From Gammaproteobacteria bacterium (GTDB lineage: Bacteria; Pseudomonadota; Gammaproteobacteria; Steroidobacterales; GCA-2729495), in NCBI GenBank assembly GCA_030746435.1, contig JASLMV010000011.1, positions 34,761 to 98,760 on the forward strand: a stretch of 64,000 bases of DNA, given 5' to 3'. The notes beneath the pieces were generated by a model. The model saw only the letters and a list, made by a program, of their open reading frames with translations, was not told where the DNA came from and ran no database searches. Below are positions 57,054 through 64,000 of this stretch, piece after piece. A program made the position numbers and the translations under genes. Position 1 is the first letter of the stretch. Each line of letters opens with the position of its first letter.

Positions 57054-58730
57054 ATGTCAGAAAGTTTTGCAGAGCTGTTTGAGCAAAGTCTTGCCAGCGG
57101 CGAGATCAAGTCCGGAACCATTCTCACCGGCAGCGTAATCGAAGTTTCCAACGAGGTCGTCATCGTAAGTGCCGGCCTTAAATCCGAGGCGGTTATTCCC
57201 GCGAGCCAGTTCGGTGACGAAAACGGCGAACTGGAAGTAAAGGTAGGTGACGAGGTTGAAGTTGCACTGGATGCCGTCGAAGACGGTTCCGGTGAAACGC
57301 GCCTGTCGCGCGAACGTGCCAAGCGCGCGCGTACGTGGACGATGCTCGAAGATGCCTACGAAAAATCGGAGATCATCACGGGTATTATCAACGGGCGCGT
57401 CAAGGGCGGCTTTACGGTTGAAATCGATTTTGTCCGGGCCTTCCTGCCCGGTTCCCTGGTAGACGTCAGGCCGGTGCGCGATCCGTCTTACCTTGAAGGC
57501 AAGCCACTTGAGTTCAAGGTCATCAAGCTCGACCAGAAACGCAACAACGTGGTGGTCTCACGCCGTGCCGTCGTCGAAGACGAGTACAGCGCAGAACGCG
57601 ATGAACTCCTCAAGACATTGCAGGAAGGTGCAACGGTCAAGGGCGTGGTCAAGAACCTCACCGACTACGGTGCGTTCGTCGACCTCGGTGGTATCGATGG
57701 CTTGTTGCATATCACCGACATGGCGTGGAAGCGCGTCAAGCATCCTTCGGAAGTGGTTAACGTCGGTGACGAAATAGATGTGAAGGTGCTGCGATTCGAC
57801 CGCGAGAAAACCCGCGTGTCACTCGGTATCAAGCAGCTCGGCGCCGACCCGTGGCAGGCAATTGCACGCCGCTATCCACCGACTACCCGGATGTTCGGCA
57901 AGGTTACGAATATTGCCGATTACGGCTGTTTTGTGGAAATCGAGGAAGGCGTCGAAGGCTTGGTGCACGTGTCCGAGATGGACTGGACCAACAAGAACGT
58001 CAACCCGTCCAAGGTCGTGCAGGTCGGCGATGAAGCCGAGGTTATGGTCCTTGAAATAGACGAAGAGCGCCGGCGTATTTCGCTGGGACTGAAACAGTGC
58101 CAGGCGAATCCCTGGGCCGAGTTTTCGTCGGCCTACAAGAAGGGCGATACCGTTAGTGGCACGATTAAATCGATCACCGATTTCGGTATTTTCATCGGTC
58201 TGCCGGGCGGCATAGACGGGCTCGTACACCTGTCCGATATTTCCTGGGATATCGCGGGAGAAGAGGCCGTACGCAATCACAAGAAGGGCGAAGAAGTCGA
58301 AACCACGGTTCTGGCCATCGACCCCGAACGCGAACGCATTTCACTGGGCATTAAGCAACTGGATCAGGATCCGCTGTCGCTGTTCCTGGCCGAACACCCG
58401 AAGGGCAGTATCGTTAAGGGTACAGTCAAGGAAGTCGATGTACGCGGCGCGGTTGTGAACCTCGCCGAAGGTATCGACGGCCAGTTGCGCGCATCGGAAC
58501 TTTCGCGCGAACGTGTGGAAGACGCACGTACAGTGCTGAAAGAAGGCGAAGAAATCGAAACCCGCTTTATCGGCATAGACCGCAAGAATCGCGTTATTTC
58601 GCTGTCGATTAAGGCAAAAGAAGCGCACGAAGAAGCTGAAGCTATGCAAAACTATAAGTCTGAGACAGATTCGGCATCAGGTACGACGCTGGGAGATTTG
58701 CTCAAAGAGCAGATGAACGGCGACGAGTAA
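57054..58730 (+). CDS. rpsA: 30S ribosomal protein S1
   Basis: Large mRNA-binding ribosomal protein. The ATG at 57054 with GAGGTGGA upstream gives 558 residues, the standard length. Six S1 motifs are visible, the first two degenerate ribosome-binding ones and four RNA-binding ones (for example [62 protein letters not shown]). The terminator upstream implies its own promoter; S1 represses its own translation in E. coli. Confidence 0.98.
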   Translation: MSESFAELFEQSLASGEIKSGTILTGSVIEVSNEVVIVSAGLKSEAVIPASQFGDENGELEVKVGDEVEVALDAVEDGSGETRLSRERAKRARTWTMLEDAYEKSEIITGIINGRVKGGFTVEIDFVRAFLPGSLVDVRPVRDPSYLEGKPLEFKVIKLDQKRNNVVVSRRAVVEDEYSAERDELLKTLQEGATVKGVVKNLTDYGAFVDLGGIDGLLHITDMAWKRVKHPSEVVNVGDEIDVKVLRFDREKTRVSLGIKQLGADPWQAIARRYPPTTRMFGKVTNIADYGCFVEIEEGVEGLVHVSEMDWTNKNVNPSKVVQVGDEAEVMVLEIDEERRRISLGLKQCQANPWAEFSSAYKKGDTVSGTIKSITDFGIFIGLPGGIDGLVHLSDISWDIAGEEAVRNHKKGEEVETTVLAIDPERERISLGIKQLDQDPLSLFLAEHPKGSIVKGTVKEVDVRGAVVNLAEGIDGQLRASELSRERVEDARTVLKEGEEIETRFIGIDRKNRVISLSIKAKEAHEEAEAMQNYKSETDSASGTTLGDLLKEQMNGDE

Positions 58731-58804
58731 TAATATCGCGGGAGCGGGGGACGCCAACCCTGTATCCGTATAACAGAAGATGCGAAAGGGAGTGGCAACC
58801 GGGT

Positions 58805-59107
58805 ATGACCAAATCTGAACTGATCGAAGTCATTGCGCGCAAGCAAAAGCATCTACCCGCTAAGGATGTTGAGCTTGCGGTTAAACACCTTCTAGAGCTG
58901 ATGAGTGGCTCACTTGCTGACGGGGAACGCATCGAAATTCGTGGTTTCGGCAGTTTTTCGCTGCACTTTCGTCCGCCGCGCATGGGGCGCAACCCGAAGA
59001 CCGGCGATGCTGTGGCGCTCTCCGGCAAATACGTGCCCCATTTCAAACCGGGCAAGGAGTTGCGCGAGCGCGTAAACGCCAGCCGCGAGTTGCCGATCAA
59101 GAACTAG
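58805..59107 (+). CDS. ihfB: Integration host factor subunit beta
   Basis: DNA-bending histone-like protein. The 100 residues begin [33 protein letters not shown] and contain the beta-arm [15 protein letters not shown] with the Pro that intercalates in DNA. The partner IhfA is not in the window. Gene order rpsA-ihfB-lapA-lapB is the standard one. Confidence 0.97.
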   Translation: MTKSELIEVIARKQKHLPAKDVELAVKHLLELMSGSLADGERIEIRGFGSFSLHFRPPRMGRNPKTGDAVALSGKYVPHFKPGKELRERVNASRELPIKN

Positions 59108-59157
59108 GATGCGGGCCATAGCCCTTGCGGCTACTCTGCCCGCTTTGCTTTACAATG

Positions 59158-59189
59158 AACCCTGAGCCTTTGCCGGCTCAGGGTTTTTT
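59158..59189 (+). terminator. Intrinsic terminator after ihfB
   Basis: ACCCTGAGCC (59159-59168) pairs with GGCTCAGGGT (59175-59184) around TTTGCC, with a T-run to 59189. It separates ihfB from the lapAB pair. Confidence 0.93.
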
Positions 59190-59244
59190 GTTGTGGCCGG
59201 GAGGTATACGCCATGCCGTCCTGCCTGCGCGTGCGAGTAAACCG

Positions 59245-59541
59245 ATGGTTCGCTTTGTAACTTTTATAGTCATCATCCTGTTCGCCTTCCTCGTGGCCGT
59301 CGTATTCGCGGCCATCAACCCCGAGCCCATGTCACTCGACCTGGCCTTCGCCGAGTTCCAGTTGAAAACATCCCTGGCCCTGCTGGCATTCCTAGCCACC
59401 GGCTGGGTATTCGGCGTGCTGTGCGCAGGGTTCCTGATGTTAAAGATGCTGAGTGAGAGGCGTCAGTTGCGTAAGTCGCTGCGGCTGGCGGAAGCCGAAG
59501 TCAAGTCTCTGCGCAGCATGCCCATGCAAGATGCCCACTGA
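59245..59541 (+). CDS. lapA: Lipopolysaccharide assembly protein A domain protein
   Basis: Inner-membrane partner of LapB in control of LpxC turnover. With the ATG at 59245 (MVRFVTFIVII) it has 98 residues, two membrane helices (4-24 and about 44-66) separated by NPEPMSLDLAFAEFQLKTS, and a cytoplasmic basic coiled tail. Upstream frame extensions cross the terminator and are rejected. It overlaps lapB by 11 nt. Confidence 0.9.
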   Translation: MVRFVTFIVIILFAFLVAVVFAAINPEPMSLDLAFAEFQLKTSLALLAFLATGWVFGVLCAGFLMLKMLSERRQLRKSLRLAEAEVKSLRSMPMQDAH

Positions 59542-60727
59542 ATCGACTTTTCTCCTTGCGGGGCTGTTTTTTGTGGCCGCGGCGCTGGGCTACTTTTTCG
59601 CGGTGTTCGGTGACGACGATGAAGAAGAAGAGGAACTGGCCACCGGGCAACTAAACGCTGACTACATCAAGGGCCTTAATTTTTTGTTGAATGAACAACC
59701 GGACCAGGCGCTCGAAGTTTTTATGCGCATGGTCGAGGTTGATGATGAAACGCTTGAAACGCATTTTGCGCTCGGCAGCCTGTTCCGGCGACGGGGCGAA
59801 CTAAACCGCGCCATTCGCGTTCACCAGAATATCATTGCGCGACCAAACCTGAGCGTGGGGCATCGTGAGCAGGCGATGGTATCGCTGGCGGAAGACTACC
59901 TCAGCGCCGGACTCTTCGACCGCGCGGAAAAGCTCTACCAGGACCTGCGCGAATCGGCCGAATATGGGGTGCGTGCATTGCACAAGCTGATCCGTATCTA
60001 TGAGTCCACCAATGACTGGGAACCGGCTATCGAGGCCTACCAGGCGCTCGAGAAAATCGAGCCCGATGCAGGCGAAGACGGGCGTGTAGCCCATTATTAC
60101 TGCGAACTGGCCGAGCAGGCGGCCATGGACCGCGATTTTCCGCGTGCCCGTGAGTTGCTTAAAAAGGCTGGTGGCGGTCGTCGCGGCGCGGACCGGGTCC
60201 GGCTGGTTTTGGCCGGGCTGGCGCAGGAGACCGGTGATCACAAGGAAGCGGTCAAGGTATACAGACAGGTCATGAAAGATCAGCCCCGGCTGATCACGGA
60301 AGTGGTACCACGACTCGCGGAAAGTTGTCGCGAACTGGACGATCAGAACCTGCTCACGAAAAGCCTGAAAGAGTTGTGTAAGGGCACCGGCGATGGCGGC
60401 AAGGCGATCGCGCTGGCAACCGTTTACGACCCGCGGATCGTCAACGAAACGGCGCTGGAATGCCTGCGCGAATATGTGTTGTCTGACGAGGTGCTCGGCA
60501 ACCTCGTCGATACCGCAAGCCTCGAACGGGGCGATGCAAATGATCAGCGTGTGGCGCTCGATAAACTGCGCGAAGGCCTTGGCGGATTTGTATCGCAGAC
60601 CCACCGTTACCGTTGCACCGAGTGCGGCTACGTCACCAGCCAGTTGATCTGGCAGTGCCCCACCTGCCGTTCCTGGGAAACCATCTTGCCGGCGGCGCAA
60701 CTCAGCGTGGAAACGCCGGTGACCTGA
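59531..60727 (+). CDS. lapB: Lipopolysaccharide assembly protein B
   Basis: Membrane-anchored TPR protein that regulates LPS synthesis through FtsH-LpxC. The 398 residues begin with one helix (FLLAGLFFVAAALGYFFAVFG), an acidic stretch, then about nine TPR helices pairs (for example LNRAIRVHQNIIARPNLS), and a C-terminal rubredoxin-type knuckle YRCTECGYVTSQLIWQCPTC. The start at 59531 was chosen as MPTESTFLLAG; it lies inside lapA. Confidence 0.95.
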   Translation: MPTESTFLLAGLFFVAAALGYFFAVFGDDDEEEEELATGQLNADYIKGLNFLLNEQPDQALEVFMRMVEVDDETLETHFALGSLFRRRGELNRAIRVHQNIIARPNLSVGHREQAMVSLAEDYLSAGLFDRAEKLYQDLRESAEYGVRALHKLIRIYESTNDWEPAIEAYQALEKIEPDAGEDGRVAHYYCELAEQAAMDRDFPRARELLKKAGGGRRGADRVRLVLAGLAQETGDHKEAVKVYRQVMKDQPRLITEVVPRLAESCRELDDQNLLTKSLKELCKGTGDGGKAIALATVYDPRIVNETALECLREYVLSDEVLGNLVDTASLERGDANDQRVALDKLREGLGGFVSQTHRYRCTECGYVTSQLIWQCPTCRSWETILPAAQLSVETPVT

Positions 60728-60838
60728 GTTTCCGGCAGAACCCGGCGGAAACGCTGCTCTACACCGTAAACCTGATTACCTAGGATCAAGTCAGCCGGGC
60801 CACGCGCCCGTTTTCTGATCCATGCAATGAGGTACATC

Positions 60839-61111
60839 ATGCGTCTAATCAATACTCGTGCACTACTGGCAGGTTTGGCCGGTATGCTGTTCCCCGCAAT
60901 ACTGCTGGCAGGGCCCGTCAACGTGAATACGGCGGATGCCGAATCCATTTCTGCAGAACTGAAAGGTATCGGTCTCGCGAAAGCCAGGGCGATCGTTGCC
61001 TACCGTGCGGAGAACGGTGCGTTCACTGCGCCAGAGGAACTGCTCAAGGTAAAAGGTATCGGTCCGAAGGTACTCAGGGAGAACCTGGACGATATCCTGG
61101 TCGAAGACTGA
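60839..61111 (+). CDS. ComEA-like helix-hairpin-helix protein
   Basis: A small secreted DNA-binding-type protein. With the ATG at 60839, six bases after GAGG, it has 90 residues: signal peptide (ALLAGLAGMLFPAILLAG), then the ComEA-type (HhH)2 module NVNTADAESISAELKGIGLAKARAIVAYRAENG and FTAPEELLKVKGIGPKVLRENLDDI. Such proteins bind incoming DNA in the periplasm during natural transformation, although these short forms are widespread and not all are linked to competence. No other competence gene is near. Confidence 0.88.
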   Translation: MRLINTRALLAGLAGMLFPAILLAGPVNVNTADAESISAELKGIGLAKARAIVAYRAENGAFTAPEELLKVKGIGPKVLRENLDDILVED

Positions 61112-61194
61112 ATCCGGCGGGGCCGGTTCGGTTTTGTGACCGGCCCCAACCGGTTATTATCCCCAGCGTCTGTTAACGAATGCTGGGGATAGGA

Positions 61195-62049
61195 ATGCCC
61201 GAACCTGTACGAACGGCCGTTTTTCCCGTGGCGGGGCGCGGCACACGCTTTTTGCCGGCGACCAAGGCGGTGCCGAAGGAAATGTTGCCGGTCGTCGACA
61301 AGCCGCTGATTCAGTATGCCGTTGAAGAAGCTGTCGCCGCCGGTGCGACCCGGCTCGTATTCATTACCCACAGCAGCAAGGGTGCTATCGAATCGCACTT
61401 CGATGGCCACGATGACCTGGAAGAGGCCCTGGCCGATTCCGGTAAACAGGACATCCTGGCCGTGGTGCAGGGCATCCTGCCGGATGACGTGACCTGCGAA
61501 TACGTCCTGCAGGGTGAGCCGCTGGGGCTGGGTCATGCGGTCCTGTGTGCACGTGAGGCCGTCGGTGAGGAGCCTTTCTACGTGCATTTGCCGGACGACC
61601 TGATCCTGTCGGAGCAAGGCTGCCTGTCGCAACTCAACGATCATTACCAGGCGACCGGCGGTAGCTGTGTTGCCGTGGAAGAGATCCCGCCGGAGAAAAC
61701 CTCCAGCTACGGCGTTGCCGCGGTTGACGGCGATTACAGGATCAGCGAAATCGTCGAAAAGCCGCAACCGGATGTCGCGCCCTCGAACCTCGGTGTCGTG
61801 GGGCGTTACCTCCTGACCCCGGCGATTTTCGCGAGGCTCGAAAAGACCGGCCAGGGTTCGGGCGGCGAGATACAGCTGACCGACGGGATTGCCTCGCTGA
61901 TGGCAGAGGAAGCGGTGTACGCCACGGCGTTTAAGGGCACCCGTTACGATTGCGGCGACAAACTCGGTTATATTATGGCCAATATCGACTTTGCTCTGGA
62001 GCGTGATGACCTGGCCGAAGGGTTAAGGGCGCACCTGGCTACGCTGTAG
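61195..62049 (+). CDS. galU: UTP-glucose-1-phosphate uridylyltransferase
   Basis: Makes UDP-glucose for envelope polysaccharides. With ATG 61195 (GGGGAT then AGGA upstream) it has 284 residues; an ATG at 61180 adds five. The nucleotide-binding signature VFPVAGRGTRFLPATKAVPKEMLPV is at 10-34, PLIQYAVEEAVAAGATRLVFIT follows, and the metal/sugar region reads LPDDLIL. The later KGTRYDCGDKLGYIMANIDF is typical of GalU. Confidence 0.96.
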   Translation: MPEPVRTAVFPVAGRGTRFLPATKAVPKEMLPVVDKPLIQYAVEEAVAAGATRLVFITHSSKGAIESHFDGHDDLEEALADSGKQDILAVVQGILPDDVTCEYVLQGEPLGLGHAVLCAREAVGEEPFYVHLPDDLILSEQGCLSQLNDHYQATGGSCVAVEEIPPEKTSSYGVAAVDGDYRISEIVEKPQPDVAPSNLGVVGRYLLTPAIFARLEKTGQGSGGEIQLTDGIASLMAEEAVYATAFKGTRYDCGDKLGYIMANIDFALERDDLAEGLRAHLATL

Positions 62050-62076
62050 TTCAGGGGCCACAAAAAAGGGGAGAGT

Positions 62077-62928
62077 GTGGCAGACAGAGATTTTAGCGTT
62101 ACCCCTTGCACAGGCGGCCTGGGTGCCTTCGTGTCTGGCATTGATCTGTCCGTGCCGCTTGACGATTCACGATTCGACGACCTGTACGCCACATGGCTCG
62201 AATACTGTGTGCTGATTTTCCGTGACCAGTCGCTTACGCCGGCTACTCAGCTCGCGTTTGCCCGCCGCTTCGGCACGTCCATGGAGAAACTGGAATTTAT
62301 TCCTGCGCATCCCGAATACGAAGACGTCCAGGTTGTCAGTACCAATCCGGACTGGAAGCCGCAACTGTTCGTTGACTGGCACACGGATGTTAGCTGGCAA
62401 GAAGTACCGACCCTGGGCGCTATTTTGTATTGCCTCGAACGGCCGGAAGGCACCGGTGACACCCTGTGGACCAACATGTGTGCGGTCTACGATGCCCTGT
62501 CGGAACCCATGCAGAATTTTCTGGAAGGGCTAACCGGTGTGCATGATGGGTTGCTCGGACGCGAGGCCTCGATGATCGCATCAACAGGCGCCAAGGCCTT
62601 TCAGGCAGCGCGTGAAGCCTATCCTCTTGTCGAGCATCCGCTGGTCGCTGTGCATCCGGAAACCGGACGGCATGTGCTGTACGTGAACCCGTTGTTCCTG
62701 AGCCATATCAAGGAACTCGGGCGGGAAGAAAGCGATGCATTGCTAAGCTGTTTTTATAAACTAAGCGAACAGCCCGAGTTTCAATGTCGGTTGCAATGGG
62801 AACCGGGAACCGTTGCGCTTTTTGATAACCTTTCCACAATACATAAAGTTGTCAACGACTATTGGCCACGCGAGCGTACGATGCATCGCATAGCAATCAA
62901 TGCCGAAGACCGGCCGCAGGGTGTTTGA
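62077..62928 (+). CDS. TauD/TfdA-family Fe(II)/2-oxoglutarate dioxygenase
   Basis: Non-haem iron dioxygenase of 283 residues. The facial triad is His102 and Asp104 (DWHTDVSW) and His256 (STIHKVVNDY); Arg267 and Arg271 (RTMHRIAI) are positioned for 2-oxoglutarate and substrate. GVHDGLLGREASM and YVNPLFLSHIKEL resemble the lid region of TauD relatives. The start is a GTG 4 nt after GGGGAG. The substrate (taurine, 2,4-D-like acids, others) cannot be inferred, and no sulfur operon is adjacent. Confidence 0.9.
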   Translation: MADRDFSVTPCTGGLGAFVSGIDLSVPLDDSRFDDLYATWLEYCVLIFRDQSLTPATQLAFARRFGTSMEKLEFIPAHPEYEDVQVVSTNPDWKPQLFVDWHTDVSWQEVPTLGAILYCLERPEGTGDTLWTNMCAVYDALSEPMQNFLEGLTGVHDGLLGREASMIASTGAKAFQAAREAYPLVEHPLVAVHPETGRHVLYVNPLFLSHIKELGREESDALLSCFYKLSEQPEFQCRLQWEPGTVALFDNLSTIHKVVNDYWPRERTMHRIAINAEDRPQGV

Positions 62929-62937
62929 TTATCAAGA

Positions 62938-63411
62938 CTAATCGACCGCGTATACCCGGATTTTCACGCCGTCCTTATCGCGAATCCCGAAGCCGACAAA
63001 CACACGTCGCGCGAGCTCCGGGTAGTGTCCCTCGGACACCTCGAAGCGGGGCGTCGTACGGAAGTAGTACTCGTCCGGTGATACCGCTTCCCCCCGCACG
63101 AACTTTTCGGCCACTTCAGGCGACTGGTCCCGGTAACCCACGCTGTCGGTTTTGATAAGCACACCGTCGCTCGTCTTGAGCATGGCGGTCACATCGATTT
63201 CCGCGACGCCGTCGTCCCGGATGAGCTGCCAGTCGGCCCCAACGGGCAGAACTTCCCCCGATGCGTAGGGTCCTTCGAATGTGCCGCCCGTGATCGCGAA
63301 GATAACGCGGCGGCCATACTGTGTTTTGCCCATATCCAGGGGCGGGAGCGCGACGTCGGCAGCCAGGTCGAAGTAGTGGGTGAGGGAAGGGGTAACGTCG
63401 CCGGAAGTCAT
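62938..63411 (-). CDS. DUF3237 domain protein
   Basis: A 157-residue beta-barrel-type protein matching DUF3237: LTHYFDLAADVALPPLDMG, GRRVIFAITGGTFEGPYASGEVLPVGADWQLIRDDGVAEIDVTAMLKTSDG, then SPDEYYFRTTPRFEVSEG near 115 and VFVGFGIRDKDGVKIRVYAVD. The function is unknown. It is convergent with the dioxygenase, 9 nt away. Confidence 0.85.
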   Translation of the reverse strand: MTSGDVTPSLTHYFDLAADVALPPLDMGKTQYGRRVIFAITGGTFEGPYASGEVLPVGADWQLIRDDGVAEIDVTAMLKTSDGVLIKTDSVGYRDQSPEVAEKFVRGEAVSPDEYYFRTTPRFEVSEGHYPELARRVFVGFGIRDKDGVKIRVYAVD

Positions 63412-63445
63412 CGGCGCACTCTAGCATGGCAACTGCATATCCGGC

Positions 63446-63724
63446 CTAGCCCGCGGGCAGGTCTGTTTTCAACTCGATGACGTCGATAAAGAAGTCCCGG
63501 GAGTCCCGTTTGTCCTGCTTAGTAATCGTCAGCACGAAGCGCAGGCCGTGAAAGGTGAGTTCGGGCAGGTCGCCGGTGCTGAATGAGCGGGCGATTTCCT
63601 CTTTAACCGGTAGCTGTTTGGCTGGCGACGCGTCAGCCACCGCCTGCCACTTTTCCGCCACGGCATCCACCAGCTCCGCGAGCGGGTTCTGGCTCGTGCG
63701 CATCATGCTGCCACCGCAGGTCAT
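63446..63724 (-). CDS. Small protein of unknown function
   Basis: A 92-residue frame, not recognised. It has no signal or membrane helix. The N-terminal half looks helical (LAELVDAVAEKWQAVADAS), and the C-terminal half contains an alternating pattern ELTFHGLRFVLTITKQDKR then FFIDVIEL that suggests a beta-sheet. ATG codons at 63724, 63706 and 63703 are all possible starts. It lies 34 nt upstream of the DUF3237 gene on the same strand and may be co-transcribed. Codon use is like that of its neighbours, which supports it being real. Confidence 0.55.
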   Translation of the reverse strand: MTCGGSMMRTSQNPLAELVDAVAEKWQAVADASPAKQLPVKEEIARSFSTGDLPELTFHGLRFVLTITKQDKRDSRDFFIDVIELKTDLPAG

Positions 63725-64000
63725 GCCATTGCTCCGAATCTGGCCACGTTTGTAACGTTAGCACCTGTGCCCGTTTTCTGCGCACCTATTCTATTGTGCG
63801 CCTGCACAGCTAAATCGATTCACCGATCCGGATGATGACAGGGCCAGAAATAGGGCGTATACCGTGCCTAATATTCGGTTGGGGGAGGCTGGTGAAAGGG
63901 TGGCAACGTTCCGGGTGAACAACTTGTACCCCGTCAGCACCTATGGAACAGATATAGGGCTAGTTTAAAGGAGTGTTTTTGTTCATCCTAACCTGAGGAG
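63725..64000. other. Intergenic region at the window end
   Basis: No gene is seen in these 276 nt. The last bases contain CTGAGGAG, a strong ribosome-binding sequence, which suggests that a plus-strand gene starts within about 10 nt past the edge. Confidence 0.4.

Overview
The window reads as chromosome from a gammaproteobacterium. Evidence is gene order rather than one marker: nuoG-N, then tRNA-fMet-rimP-nusA-infB-rbfA-truB-rpsO-pnp, dksA-gluQ, smc-zipA-ligA, scpA-scpB-rluB, ubiG-gph, and gyrA-serC-serA-pheA-hisC-aroA-cmk-rpsA-ihfB-lapA-lapB are all gammaproteobacterial arrangements, and ZipA is restricted to that class. The DksA variant without zinc cysteines recalls Xanthomonadales, and DUF6502 proteins recall marine lineages such as Woeseiales, so a deep-branching free-living gammaproteobacterium is a reasonable inference; genus cannot be fixed from here.

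Layout. 1-7.5 kb: tail of the complex I operon. 7.5-15.4 kb: an accessory block holding a small membrane protein, a very large secreted SpvB/RHS protein with a variable tip and a small membrane partner gene, and an FMN hydroxy-acid dehydrogenase with a Tat-like signal. 15.5-24.4 kb: initiator tRNA and the transcription/translation/RNA-decay operon to pnp. 24.4-27.5 kb (minus strand): PhaR-like protein, gluQ, a lysine-tailed zinc-less dksA, queF. 27.7-33.9 kb: smc, zipA, ligA. 34.0-36.7 kb: an AT-richer cassette of two diverged DUF6502 proteins around a secreted protein that ends in a perfect collagen-like Gly-X-Y tract. 36.9-42.2 kb: bolA, yciI, yciB, then yciO, an M50 protease, scpA, scpB, rluB. 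42.2-47.1 kb (minus): an operon of a deaminase, ubiG, gph, rmuC, yciK. 47.4-62.9 kb: gyrA through serine, aromatic and histidine biosynthesis to rpsA, ihfB, lapA, lapB, comEA-like, galU and a TauD-like dioxygenase. The end holds a DUF3237 gene and an unknown small gene.

Most of the window is housekeeping. The places that deserve attention are the DUF6502/collagen-like cassette, where one regulator-like gene appears to be expressed from a leaderless promoter carrying a dyad; the RHS locus with its tip and neighbour; the DksA fusion; a SerA lacking the usual catalytic glutamate; and a pair of dyad-bearing intergenic repeats between serA and pheA. All function calls come from reading motifs and gene order by eye; no database search was run.
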